50,414 bases of DNA, taken from the NCBI GenBank assembly GCA_030123675.1, contig JASJYH010000008.1, forward strand, positions 1-50,414, in the 5' to 3' direction. Position 1 is the stretch's first letter. Each line of letters begins with the position of its first letter. Of this stretch, positions 7,217 to 15,549 are shown one piece after another. The stretch is from Anaerolineae bacterium. GTDB lineage: Bacteria > Chloroflexota > Anaerolineae > Anaerolineales > Villigracilaceae. Made by a program: the position numbers and the translations under genes. The notes beneath the pieces are model-generated. The model saw only the letters and a program-made list of their open reading frames with translations, searched no databases and had not been told where the DNA came from.

Positions 7217-9603
7217 AAATATCTTTCCTTAAAGTTTGGCGTGACCTGTGGCTTAATAAAGGTCGCACGCTGATGGTGATCATGAGTATTTCAGTAGGTG
7301 TGATGGCAGTCGGGATGGTAGTATCGTCTAATATATTGGTGACCCGTCAAATGGGCGATACCCATATAGAAAGCAATCCCTCCCACGCGCTCTTATACTT
7401 GGCAGGTGTTGTAGACGAAGATACCATCAGTAGTTTAGAGCGCATCCCAAGTGTAAAAGGTGTTGAGGGCTACTCAAATTCTTATATCAAATGGAAAACA
7501 ACACTCGACGGAAAATGGGAAGATGGGAGTATTATTTCCTACGCTGAATTAGAGAACCAAACCTACGACAAAATGACCTTGAAAGATGGCGCCTGGCCTG
7601 AAAGTAAATTCATCGGAGTAGAGGAAGTTCACATCCAATCTTTCAATGCTCCTGAAATTGGTGGAACGGTCTATTTTGAAATTAACGAACACCCGCGTGC
7701 TTACACTGTCAATGGCATTTTGCGTAACCCTTGGGTATTTCCTGCGCCCATGAGTGAAAATGCGGCTTTCTATGTAACCCAAAATGACTTTGCTAAGATC
7801 GCTGGGTATTACGGTTTCGATACGCTTCAAATCACGGTACCCGAGTACAGCAAAGAAAACGTTGAATTTGCCATTGACGAAATTAACGATAAACTTGAAT
7901 TCCAGGGGATGTCTATAGCTTTCTCGGAAATCCTGCATCCCGAGGAACATTTTTTGCAAGAAATTGTCAGTGGCGTCGGGTTGGTGCTGACTGTTATGGC
8001 AATTGCATCCTTAGGGCTAAGCGTGATGTTGGTGATCAACACAATCAATGCTCTTATCGCCCAGCAAATCCCCCAAATTGGGATTATGAAAACTATTGGT
8101 AGCACACGGCGGCAGATCACAATTTTGTATATGTCAGCAATTTTTATCTATGGGTTATTGAGTCTGGTGATTGCCGTTCCAATTGGTGCCTATGCTGGAA
8201 ATGCTCTGGCAAAGTGGATGTTGAATTTGTTGAATGTTCCTGCAACTCCTTTTGAAATATTGCCAAATGTTCTTCTTTTGCAAATTTTTATTGGCTTAAT
8301 CACTCCCCTGGTGGCTGGCATATTCCCGATTTTGAAAGGGGTAGCCATTCCCGCGGCACAAGCCATCAGCCAGACTGGAATAGGCCGCGGACAATACGGG
8401 TATCGCTTAATTGACCGATTAACATCTGGAATCCGCGGTATTCCCATATTGGCGGCTCTCGCATTACGGAATACCTTCCGGCGCCCCGGGCGCGTGGCAC
8501 TCACGCTGCTGACCCTGACTATCTCTGGGGCATTCTTCATCATGGTCTCCAGCACCCAATATTCATTCGTGAAAACCATCGATACGATTTTTGACGGTTT
8601 CGGTAATGAGGTCCAGATCGAATTCGAACAAGATCAGCGCATCGAAGAGGTTATTCCTTTAATCGAGTCTCGCCCAAATGTAAAGAATGCTGAAATGTGG
8701 GTATTCCGTATCGCGGATGCAAAAGTGCCCGGTACCAGCGGCCCTGGCAGCGAATACGAAGTTTTTGTTCGCGGAGTCCCATCGAAATCCCCTATCTTCA
8801 AACCGAAACTCACTGCTGGTCGAACGCTTGATCCTGCAGACGCCCGGGCCATCTTGCTCAACCAAAAATTGGCCGGGAAAATGGGTGTTGGGATTGGCGA
8901 CGAAATTGTGATTGACTTACCCGATGCCGGCGAAAGCAACTGGACCATCGTTGGATTGGTGTTCGATCTGGGAGGTCGTGATCAAAATACCGCCTTTGCC
9001 GACATTGACACTCTCAACCGAACGTTAAACAACGTCGGAAAATCCGCAGTTGTCATGATCCAGGGAACTGAACAAAACCTGGAAATTCAACAAGCTATCG
9101 AAGCTGACATGATCGAATTCTTCGATGCCAAAGGCATGACGATCGATTCATCCGCTGTTGCTACAGAAGAGCGCAACAATGCTGCTGCCCAGTTCGGAAT
9201 CCTGACTAATCTATTAATGATGATGACCGTCATGATGGCCATCGTCGGTAGTATGGGGCTTTCGGGCACGCTGTCTATCAACGTTATCGAGCGCCGCCGG
9301 GAGATCGGTGTTATGCGAGCGGTGGGCGCTTCTTCAAAAGACGTCGGTATCGTATTCACCGGAGAAGGCCTGATGTTGGGCCTAACAAGCTGGCTCTTTG
9401 CAGTACCCATTGGCCTCGGGGTCGGACCGGTGTTTGTCAAGGCCCTCGGAAGCGTGATCGACTTTCCCGCTGAGTATCATCCTGCCATTAATAGCGTTTG
9501 GATTTGGTTTGGGATCGTGGTCGTACTTTCTATCGTCGCCAGTTGGATACCTGCCCGACGCGCCACCCAAATCAGTGTCAATGAAAGTTTGGCTTACGAG
9601 TAG
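7213..9603 (+). CDS. FtsX/MacB-like ABC transporter permease with two FtsX domains
   Basis: A 796-residue membrane protein, partner of the ATPase encoded just upstream. An N-terminal span (VMAVGMVVSSNILV) is followed by a large extracytoplasmic MacB-PCD-like domain. A first FtsX three-span unit lies around residues 255-390, a second extracytoplasmic region around 440-640, and a second FtsX unit around 665-790. The cytoplasmic signatures QIPQIGIMKTIGSTRRQI and RRREIGVMRAVGASSKDV are the typical coupling segments. Two FtsX units in one chain mean one copy could form a complete channel, as in Lol-like and bacteriocin-export permeases. Its last 0.3 kb is duplicated downstream. Confidence 0.88.
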   Translation: MKISFLKVWRDLWLNKGRTLMVIMSISVGVMAVGMVVSSNILVTRQMGDTHIESNPSHALLYLAGVVDEDTISSLERIPSVKGVEGYSNSYIKWKTTLDGKWEDGSIISYAELENQTYDKMTLKDGAWPESKFIGVEEVHIQSFNAPEIGGTVYFEINEHPRAYTVNGILRNPWVFPAPMSENAAFYVTQNDFAKIAGYYGFDTLQITVPEYSKENVEFAIDEINDKLEFQGMSIAFSEILHPEEHFLQEIVSGVGLVLTVMAIASLGLSVMLVINTINALIAQQIPQIGIMKTIGSTRRQITILYMSAIFIYGLLSLVIAVPIGAYAGNALAKWMLNLLNVPATPFEILPNVLLLQIFIGLITPLVAGIFPILKGVAIPAAQAISQTGIGRGQYGYRLIDRLTSGIRGIPILAALALRNTFRRPGRVALTLLTLTISGAFFIMVSSTQYSFVKTIDTIFDGFGNEVQIEFEQDQRIEEVIPLIESRPNVKNAEMWVFRIADAKVPGTSGPGSEYEVFVRGVPSKSPIFKPKLTAGRTLDPADARAILLNQKLAGKMGVGIGDEIVIDLPDAGESNWTIVGLVFDLGGRDQNTAFADIDTLNRTLNNVGKSAVVMIQGTEQNLEIQQAIEADMIEFFDAKGMTIDSSAVATEERNNAAAQFGILTNLLMMMTVMMAIVGSMGLSGTLSINVIERRREIGVMRAVGASSKDVGIVFTGEGLMLGLTSWLFAVPIGLGVGPVFVKALGSVIDFPAEYHPAINSVWIWFGIVVVLSIVASWIPARRATQISVNESLAYE

Positions 9604-9613
9604 GAAAAGTGTT
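9300..9613 (+). repeat. Direct repeat copy 1 (3' end of the FtsX-like gene)
   Basis: This 314-bp segment includes the end of the permease gene and ten bases after its stop. It is almost identical to 10218-10530. Identity stops at GAAAAGTGTT in both copies. The intact reading frame is in this copy. Confidence 0.9.
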
Positions 9614-9622
9614 AGCATTCAT

Positions 9623-9898
9623 TTAATTCTTGAACATTTGGATTAGTTTGTCATATTCTGCGTGCGAACCAATCCAAAACCAAATAATTTCATTCCCCTC
9701 GCGCACCCCGACCGCACGGTAACTTAATCCTATGCGAACTGAATATATGGGACGCGTTGAGTGAATGGATTTGAAACGTAAACCAGGGTAATTGGGGTCT
9801 TTCAAGAACCGGCGGTATGCCTGTCGTGCCTGTTTCCGAACATCATTTGGCAGTCCTGAAAAGGCTTTCCGAAACTTATCCGTGATGCGGGAATTCAC
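9623..9898 (-). CDS. RelE/ParE-superfamily toxin
   Basis: A 91-residue basic protein with the RelE/ParE layout: two N-terminal helices (FRKAFSGLPNDVRKQARQAY), the strand GLRFKSI, and SVRIGLSYRAVGVREGNEIIWFWIGSHAEYDKLI near the C-terminus. Relatives cleave ribosome-bound mRNA or poison gyrase; which applies here is unclear. Its start overlaps the end of the upstream partner by 4 bp, giving antitoxin-toxin order. The pair lies between two direct repeats of the permease 3' end, on the opposite strand. Confidence 0.75.
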   Translation of the reverse strand: MNSRITDKFRKAFSGLPNDVRKQARQAYRRFLKDPNYPGLRFKSIHSTRPIYSVRIGLSYRAVGVREGNEIIWFWIGSHAEYDKLIQMFKN

Positions 9899-10110
9899 AA
9901 AGTTTCTGGGTCAAGGTTTTCAGTCTTATTTGCCTTATTTTCCACTAATGCTTCATCTGCAAGATGCGACAACATATCGCTGGACTTTGCGAATAGCTTT
10001 GTCCACCGTTGTTCAGAGCGTAATTCTTCCAGAATCCAAGCCGCGAATTCATTTTGCTCGGTGGCAGGAAGTTTCTGAATTTCAGAGAAGGCCAACTCTA
10101 AACGGGTCAT
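9895..10110 (-). CDS. Antitoxin-like partner of the adjacent RelE-type toxin
   Basis: A 71-residue acidic, helical protein. It begins MTRLELAFSEIQKLPATEQN and ends with a charged, probably disordered tail. No clear ribbon-helix-helix or Phd fold is visible, so the assignment rests on size, acidity, position just upstream of the toxin and the 4-bp overlap. Small proteins starting with EIQKLPATEQNEFA-like text are common as antitoxins beside RelE proteins. Confidence 0.6.
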   Translation of the reverse strand: MTRLELAFSEIQKLPATEQNEFAAWILEELRSEQRWTKLFAKSSDMLSHLADEALVENKANKTENLDPETL

Positions 10111-10217
10111 ATGTCTCTCCTTGCTTTATCGGAGTATAACATGAGCTTAAATTACAAAGATTTCACCTTGAGAATGTTGAATCTAGCGGCATAGCCTAGG
10201 CGGCGTCTCGCCACCTG

Positions 10218-10530
10218 GAGATCAGGGTATTCGGGCGGTGGACGCTTCTTCAAGAGATGTCGGTTTCGTGTTCACCGGAGAAGGCCTGATGTTGGGCCTA
10301 ACAAGCTGGCTCTTTGCAGTACCCATTGGCCTCGGGGTCGGACCGACGTTTGTCAAGGCCCTCGGAAGCGTGATCGACTTTCCCGCTGAGTAACATCCTG
10401 CCATTAATAGCGTTTGGATTTGGTTTGGGATTGTGGTCGTACTTTCTATCGTCGCCAGCTGGATACCTGCCCGACGCGCCACCCAAATCAGTGTCAATGA
10501 AAGTTTGGCTTACGAGTAGGAAAAGTGTTG
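10218..10530 (+). pseudogene. Direct repeat copy 2: truncated FtsX permease 3' end
   Basis: This is nearly identical to 9300-9613 but non-coding. One base is missing near the start relative to the intact copy, and TAT (Tyr) has become TAA within CTGAGTAACATCC. Silent-type differences are few, so the duplication is recent. There is no start codon or upstream part of the gene. The copy probably arose when the intervening toxin-antitoxin DNA arrived, or by an unequal exchange. Confidence 0.85.
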
Positions 10531-10711
10531 TATGTTTCTCCGTAAATGTTATTTTGTGTACCTAAGCTGAATGGACTGTTTCATATTAAGCATAGTGCGC
10601 CATCCTCAGCACATTGTAACTAAGTGACTTACGTAAGTGATTGGGAAAGGTTTTGAATTTCCGGGGATAATTTCCAGTTAATAAATCTCTGTAATAGATT
10701 AGAATACCGCA

Positions 10712-12187
10712 ATGCCAAAAGCCATTCGCATTACAGCGTTCTTATGCTTGTTAATAAGTTTCTCTTCTTGTGCATCTCCTGCTCCAGTTACAGAAACACT
10801 TCAATCCTCAATTTCCCCAACCCTAGCCCCTCCTACCGAAACAGCCGTGCTCCCAACTGACCTGCCGACTCCAACGCCCATTCCCGTACCGGAGCGGGCC
10901 AAGTACACGCTCAATACCACACTCGATTACGCCAACAAAACCGTTAATGTAGGGCAAACTATTCTCTACCCAAATCACAGCGGCGAGACTCTCTCAAATC
11001 TCGTGCTGGCAGTTGCGCCAAATATGTGGCCGGGCAGCTTTAACCTGGCCAGTTTAAGCGTTGACGGCAATCCTATCAGCGTCTACAACCTGAGCGGCCA
11101 GAGATTGGAGTTCACGCTGCCCACGCCGCTCGCGCCGGAAACAACCGTTGCCGTTGCGCTGCAATACACCTTGGCGCTGCCATTTGCAGAACAACAGGAT
11201 CCCAGTGTCGAGCGCCCGCGCATTTACGGATTCACCCCTCGGCAGGTCAATCTCGCGAATTGGTATCCGTTCATCGTCCCGTATGAAGCGGGAGTAGGCT
11301 GGGTGCTGCACGACCCCTGGTATTACGGCGAGCATTTGGTCTACGATGCGGCTGACTATGAAGTGACTTTGAAAACCGACCCCAACGTGGTAGTCGCCGC
11401 CAGTGGATTTGGCGAACAAAGCGGTGATTCAACACGCTACACGCTCACTGCTGGGCGCGCATTTGCCATTTCGGCCAGCCCCGAGTTTTTAACGGTCAGC
11501 ACTCAAGTTGCAGATGTGACCGTAACGAGCTACTATTTCCCTTTCTACGATGACCCCGGGGGTGCTGTGTTAGCGGTTAGCGCCAAAGCGGTGCAACTCT
11601 TCAGTCAACGGTTTGGGCCTTATCCACACAAAACGCTGGCCGCTGTAATGGGCGACTTCAACGATGGTATGGAATACTCGGCATTCTACTTCTTGCCACG
11701 CGATTTTTACAACCTGTACGACAGTACACCCAAGAACTACCTAACCTTCGTAGCCGCGCACGAGACCGCCCATCAATGGTGGTTTGAGCGTGTCGCCAAC
11801 GATCAGGCCCAGGCTCCCTGGTTAGACGAATCCCTTTCCACCTATAGCGAGCGTCTATACTACGAAAGTTTTCATCCCGAGCTGGTCGATTGGTGGCAAC
11901 CCTACCGTATGTATTACTTTGACCCTGCCGCCAAAATGGACATCCCTATTTATGAAGGCACAGGCTTTCAACCCTATACAAATGCCACCTACTTTGTCGG
12001 CGCCCAATTTCTCGGAGAACTGCGCGCGCGTATTGGTGACGAAGCTTTCTTCGCCTTTCTTAGGGATTACGTGGCACAATTGGATGGGACGATCGCAACC
12101 CCTCAAGACTTCTTTGTTATATTGCGCCAGCACAGCAGTGCAGACATTTCTGACCTGATCGCCACCTACTTCACGAATGCATATTAA
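10712..12187 (+). CDS. Lipoprotein M1-like (gluzincin) zinc metallopeptidase
   Basis: A 491-residue predicted membrane-anchored lipoprotein. The signal peptide ends SFSSC (Cys20), followed by a Pro/Thr-rich linker (about 25-65). The body has an aminopeptidase-N-like beta domain and then the zinc site HETAH (350-354), with the third ligand Glu373 in WLDESLSTYSE, giving HExxH-x18-E. The GxMEN substrate-binding motif of classical M1 aminopeptidases is replaced by GDFNDGMEYSAF, so specificity may differ. The next gene is a clear paralogue starting 11 bp before this stop. Likely role: degrading peptides outside the membrane. Confidence 0.83.
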   Translation: MPKAIRITAFLCLLISFSSCASPAPVTETLQSSISPTLAPPTETAVLPTDLPTPTPIPVPERAKYTLNTTLDYANKTVNVGQTILYPNHSGETLSNLVLAVAPNMWPGSFNLASLSVDGNPISVYNLSGQRLEFTLPTPLAPETTVAVALQYTLALPFAEQQDPSVERPRIYGFTPRQVNLANWYPFIVPYEAGVGWVLHDPWYYGEHLVYDAADYEVTLKTDPNVVVAASGFGEQSGDSTRYTLTAGRAFAISASPEFLTVSTQVADVTVTSYYFPFYDDPGGAVLAVSAKAVQLFSQRFGPYPHKTLAAVMGDFNDGMEYSAFYFLPRDFYNLYDSTPKNYLTFVAAHETAHQWWFERVANDQAQAPWLDESLSTYSERLYYESFHPELVDWWQPYRMYYFDPAAKMDIPIYEGTGFQPYTNATYFVGAQFLGELRARIGDEAFFAFLRDYVAQLDGTIATPQDFFVILRQHSSADISDLIATYFTNAY

Positions 12188-13757
12188 ACCGACTTGGCGC
12201 AGACTGGGCCTTTTGCTGTGCCTGATGTATCTAGCATCATGTGGTGTTCCCAACCAAACGCCAATCGATTCTTTTCCGACTCTCAACTTGGTTACCCTTG
12301 ACCCTAACGCCAGCGCGACTGCAACACCATTCCAGCCCCCGCTTGAGAGTTACACGCCTTTACTAACAACAACACCCTTTCCCAGCAATACTGTACTTCC
12401 CAGCCCAACAAACACCATTACGGGTACACCTGTCCCAACACAAACGGATACGAGCGTTCCAACCTCCGAGCCAATCACCAAATCGTCCACGCGACCGCAA
12501 TACATTTTCTTTGTGCTCTTCGACTATGCGGCCCGTCAACTGGCTGTGGACGAGACCATTAATTACACTAACCAAACTGGGACAGCCTTATCCGAGATTG
12601 TGCTGGCAGTTGAGCCAAATCTCTCTGCAAACAATTTTTCCCTGGAAACGCTATTTGTTGACGGGGCCAGGCCTACCTATGAATTAAACGGCCACCGCTT
12701 AACGATATTCCTACAACAACCATTGGCCCCCGGCGAATTAATCAGTATATCCATGCGCTACCGGCTTGCCATTCCGCCCAAGCATTACAATCACCCGTAT
12801 GGTTATCTAGGCTATCAAGTCAACCTAACCGAATGGTATCCATTTGTGGTGCCATATGATCACGGTTGGATCTTGCACGACCCATGGGCTTTCGGTGAAC
12901 ATTTAGTTTATGATTCGGCGGATTTCGAAGTCAACCTGAAAATGCCACAAGAAGATGTACGTGTGGTTGCCTCTGCACCCGCCGAGCCAAATGGCGAGTG
13001 GACTCGCTACCGCTTATTTGGGGCACGCACTTTTGTGTTTTCAGCCAGTGATCGCTTTGTTATGTCCGAATCAGCCGTCGGGTCCGTCAAGATCCGCTCA
13101 TACTATTTTTCGTGGCACACAGGCGCGGGTGAGGGCATGCTAAAAGCCGCTGTACAAGCTGTCAGCCTATTTGAAGCCAAATTCGGACCATATCCATATG
13201 ATAGTCTTAGCATAGTTGCCACAGAAATCCCCGATGGACAAGAATATGATGGCTTGGTATTCCTTGGAACTGATTTCTATGATCAATATGGCGGTTCGGC
13301 CAGAAGCAATATGGTCAGTATTGGCGTACACGAAATTGCCCACAATTGGTGGTTCGGGTTGGTGGGCAACGACCAGGCCCTGGAGCCCTGGCTGGATGAG
13401 GCCCTATCCGTTTACAGTGAACGTATATTTTATGAATTTACAAATCCACAATACGGTGACTGGTGGTGGAATTTTCGAATAAACTACTTCAACCCGAGCG
13501 GATGGGTGGATACTTCAATTTATGATGGCGGAAATTTTAGAACATATACCAATGCAAGTTATCTAACAGGTGCATATTTCCTCGAAGATCTACGTGTGCG
13601 CATAGGCGATCAGGATTTTTTCAATTTCTTGAAGGATTATGTAACTCAATACAGTTATAATCGCGCGAGCGGACAGGATTTTTTTACTGTTCTACGGGAA
13701 AATACAAATGTTAACTTCTCTGATATTGTGCGGGATTATTTTCAAGGGTCTTATTGA
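12177..13757 (+). CDS. Second lipoprotein M1-like metallopeptidase (tandem paralogue)
   Basis: A 526-residue paralogue of the upstream gene, overlapping it by 11 bp. The signal peptide ends YLASC (Cys22). The Thr/Pro/Ser-rich linker is longer (about 30-105). The zinc site is HEIAH (385-389) with Glu408 in WLDEALSVYSE. Shared landmarks include NLTEWYPFVVPYDHGWILHD, YTNASYLTGAYFLEDLRVRIG and a C-terminal DFFTVLRE. It probably works on extracytoplasmic peptides like its neighbour; two tandem copies suggest different substrates. It is translationally coupled to the following hydrolase gene through TGATG. Confidence 0.83.
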   Translation: MHIKPTWRRLGLLLCLMYLASCGVPNQTPIDSFPTLNLVTLDPNASATATPFQPPLESYTPLLTTTPFPSNTVLPSPTNTITGTPVPTQTDTSVPTSEPITKSSTRPQYIFFVLFDYAARQLAVDETINYTNQTGTALSEIVLAVEPNLSANNFSLETLFVDGARPTYELNGHRLTIFLQQPLAPGELISISMRYRLAIPPKHYNHPYGYLGYQVNLTEWYPFVVPYDHGWILHDPWAFGEHLVYDSADFEVNLKMPQEDVRVVASAPAEPNGEWTRYRLFGARTFVFSASDRFVMSESAVGSVKIRSYYFSWHTGAGEGMLKAAVQAVSLFEAKFGPYPYDSLSIVATEIPDGQEYDGLVFLGTDFYDQYGGSARSNMVSIGVHEIAHNWWFGLVGNDQALEPWLDEALSVYSERIFYEFTNPQYGDWWWNFRINYFNPSGWVDTSIYDGGNFRTYTNASYLTGAYFLEDLRVRIGDQDFFNFLKDYVTQYSYNRASGQDFFTVLRENTNVNFSDIVRDYFQGSY

Positions 13758-14650
13758 TGGATTATGAAAAGAAATTCATTCAAACAAATAAAATAAAATT
13801 ACATATAACTTTGGCTGGCCCCCCAGACGGACAGCCTATTTTTCTGCTACACGGCTTTCCTGAATTCTGGTACGGATGGCGGGTGCAAATCCCGGCGCTG
13901 GCCAAAGCAGGCTATCGAGTCATAATCCCGGATCAGCGCGGTTACAACCTGAGCGACAAGCCCAAAGATATAAAAACCTTCAGGGTGGATAATTGTGTCG
14001 CTGATCTGCTCGGCCTGATCGATGCACTTGGCTATGATAAAGTTTATCTTATTGGCCACGACTGGGGTGGGGTTGTAGCCTGGGCCTTCGCATTGGGGCA
14101 TTCCAACCGTTTGTACAAACTAGGAATTATGAATACACCGCACCCAAAAGTTATGAGCCGCTTCTTGCGTCGCGACCCGGAGCAAATACGCCGCTTTTGG
14201 TACTTTTTATTCTTTCAACTGCCCTGGCTGCCCGAATATTTGCTGCGCAAAGATGACTGGGGTAACACAGTTCGTATGCTGTTAGGCAGCAACAAAAGGA
14301 GTTCGTTTTCAATAAAAGATATTGAAGAATATAAACAGGCCTGGTCGCAGCCCGGTGCTATGACTTCAATGCTCAACTGGTATCGGGCTGCAATTCGTTA
14401 TCCACCAAAACTGCCCAGAGATTTACATGTCCATATTCCCACCCTGATGATTTGGGGCGTAAAAGATATTGCTCTGAGTCACCGTATGGCGCGCCCAAGC
14501 CTGGACTATTGCGATAACGGTACACTGGTATTTTTTGAAGATGCCACCCACTGGGTGCAGCACGATGAAGCCGAAGCCGTTAACCAACTTCTTTTAGAAT
14601 TTTTTTCAAGGAAACAGTCGGGGCGCAATAAGGTCGGAAATAAAAAATAA
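13757..14650 (+). CDS. Alpha/beta hydrolase, epoxide hydrolase-like
   Basis: A 297-residue cytoplasmic enzyme with HGFPEFWYGWRVQIP (oxyanion HGxP), nucleophile motif GHDWGG (Asp102), acid region MIWGVKDIAL and the catalytic His in ATHWVQHDEAEAV. An aspartate nucleophile flanked by His and Trp is typical of soluble epoxide hydrolases and haloalkane dehalogenases. HGxP followed by WYGWR favours epoxide hydrolase. The ATG overlaps the preceding stop (TGATG); a TTG three bases earlier is also possible. It probably shares a transcript with the two peptidases, but no metabolic link is obvious. Confidence 0.8.
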   Translation: MDYEKKFIQTNKIKLHITLAGPPDGQPIFLLHGFPEFWYGWRVQIPALAKAGYRVIIPDQRGYNLSDKPKDIKTFRVDNCVADLLGLIDALGYDKVYLIGHDWGGVVAWAFALGHSNRLYKLGIMNTPHPKVMSRFLRRDPEQIRRFWYFLFFQLPWLPEYLLRKDDWGNTVRMLLGSNKRSSFSIKDIEEYKQAWSQPGAMTSMLNWYRAAIRYPPKLPRDLHVHIPTLMIWGVKDIALSHRMARPSLDYCDNGTLVFFEDATHWVQHDEAEAVNQLLLEFFSRKQSGRNKVGNKK

Positions 14651-14682
14651 ATGATCCACATACATATGGTTCATTCCGAAGC

Positions 14683-14888
14683 TTAAGGAGTGAGCAAATG
14701 GCAATTTTCGACGAGCGGACCGAGAAGATGGATCACCGTCAGATGTTCAGGATGCAGATTGAGTACCTGACGGTTAACGAGCTTGCCATTTTGATAGACG
14801 CTTAGCAGGTCGATGCCCTCGAAGAGCTGGAAAATCCAGCGCATGGTTGCTGTCTGGGTCTCTTTTCCGACTTGGCCTGTAAGGTTCC
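14683..14888 (-). pseudogene. IS1634-like transposase C-terminal remnant
   Basis: On the minus strand an open frame ends with TAA (14683-14685) and reads TGQVGKETQTATMRWIFQLF, then EGIDLLSVYQNGKLVNRQVL and LHPEHLTVIHLLGPLVEN. This is the C-terminal signature of IS1634-type DDE transposases (TxRWxFQLFEGI, then xLNL and LLGP). Only about 65 residues remain; the rest of the element is missing, and no terminal repeats were found with confidence. A short plus-strand frame over the same DNA (14698-14805) is a shadow. Confidence 0.65.
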
Positions 14889-15461
14889 TTATTCAGGGAT
14901 GTTTACTTCGCTCCCCGTAATAAAGTTGTACGAGTCGACGATCAGTTGGAGAACAATTTCCAGCTCGTCTTGGGTCTGTGGTGTGTAGAGCATTACCAAG
15001 CCAGGCACCCCTAACGAATTAGCGATGGGCTGGGGCTCGGCCCAACCGGCCTCGGTCGCCTCATGAGCGCGCTCGAGCGGAAGGGAGGCATGCAGGCTTC
15101 CATCTGGGTGGATATGTGCAAATTCGCGCCCAGCGACGATTTGATCCGGTCGAACAATTTTTACTTCATCAGTGATCCAGAGCCCACGGGCACCCGGGAG
15201 AGAAAATTTCGAGGGTCGATTATCAACCCCAGGTAACTCGAAGGCACGCCGAAAAAGTTCTTTATTAATTTCTGGCACTGGTTCCACATCGATCTGTTGA
15301 TGGGGCACGGAACCGGTCGTTTTAGGTTTCGGGCTTTCTCGGTTTGGTAGTGGTGAGAATGTCATGTTTAGCTCCGGTTCGGGGTTTTCGGCAGTACATG
15401 CACTAATGCTGATTGCTATCAGTAAGATAACTGCAAGTATACCCAGGTGTAGGAAATTCAT
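14889..15461 (-). CDS. Lipoprotein with DUF5519 (luciferase-like) domain
   Basis: A 190-residue predicted lipoprotein. A signal peptide ends SISAC (Cys22), followed by a Pro-rich linker to about residue 65. The C-terminal domain contains EFAHIHPDGSLHASLPLERA and GWAEPQPIANSLGVPGLVML, the core of the DUF5519 family. That family is often called luciferase-like only because of similarity to a domain of fungal luciferases. No enzymatic function is established. The gene ends at the IS remnant and stands alone. Confidence 0.65.
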   Translation of the reverse strand: MNFLHLGILAVILLIAISISACTAENPEPELNMTFSPLPNRESPKPKTTGSVPHQQIDVEPVPEINKELFRRAFELPGVDNRPSKFSLPGARGLWITDEVKIVRPDQIVAGREFAHIHPDGSLHASLPLERAHEATEAGWAEPQPIANSLGVPGLVMLYTPQTQDELEIVLQLIVDSYNFITGSEVNIPE

Positions 15462-15549
15462 CCTAGTGTAGCGGGTCGCTTGGGAAAAATCGTTTTTAGG
15501 TCGTTCGCGAGACAGCGGTGGTCTATTCTTGAAAAAATGTTGAGATGAA

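Noticed and set aside
10627-10638. ACTTACGTAAGT palindrome sharing TTACGTAA with the MerR promoter
   Set aside because: An 8-base match is expected by chance in 50 kb and no half-site geometry matches the 19-bp-spacer promoter.
14698-14805. Plus-strand 35-codon frame with strong ribosome-binding site
   Set aside because: The antisense strand encodes a clear transposase C-terminus over the same bases, and the short peptide resembles nothing.
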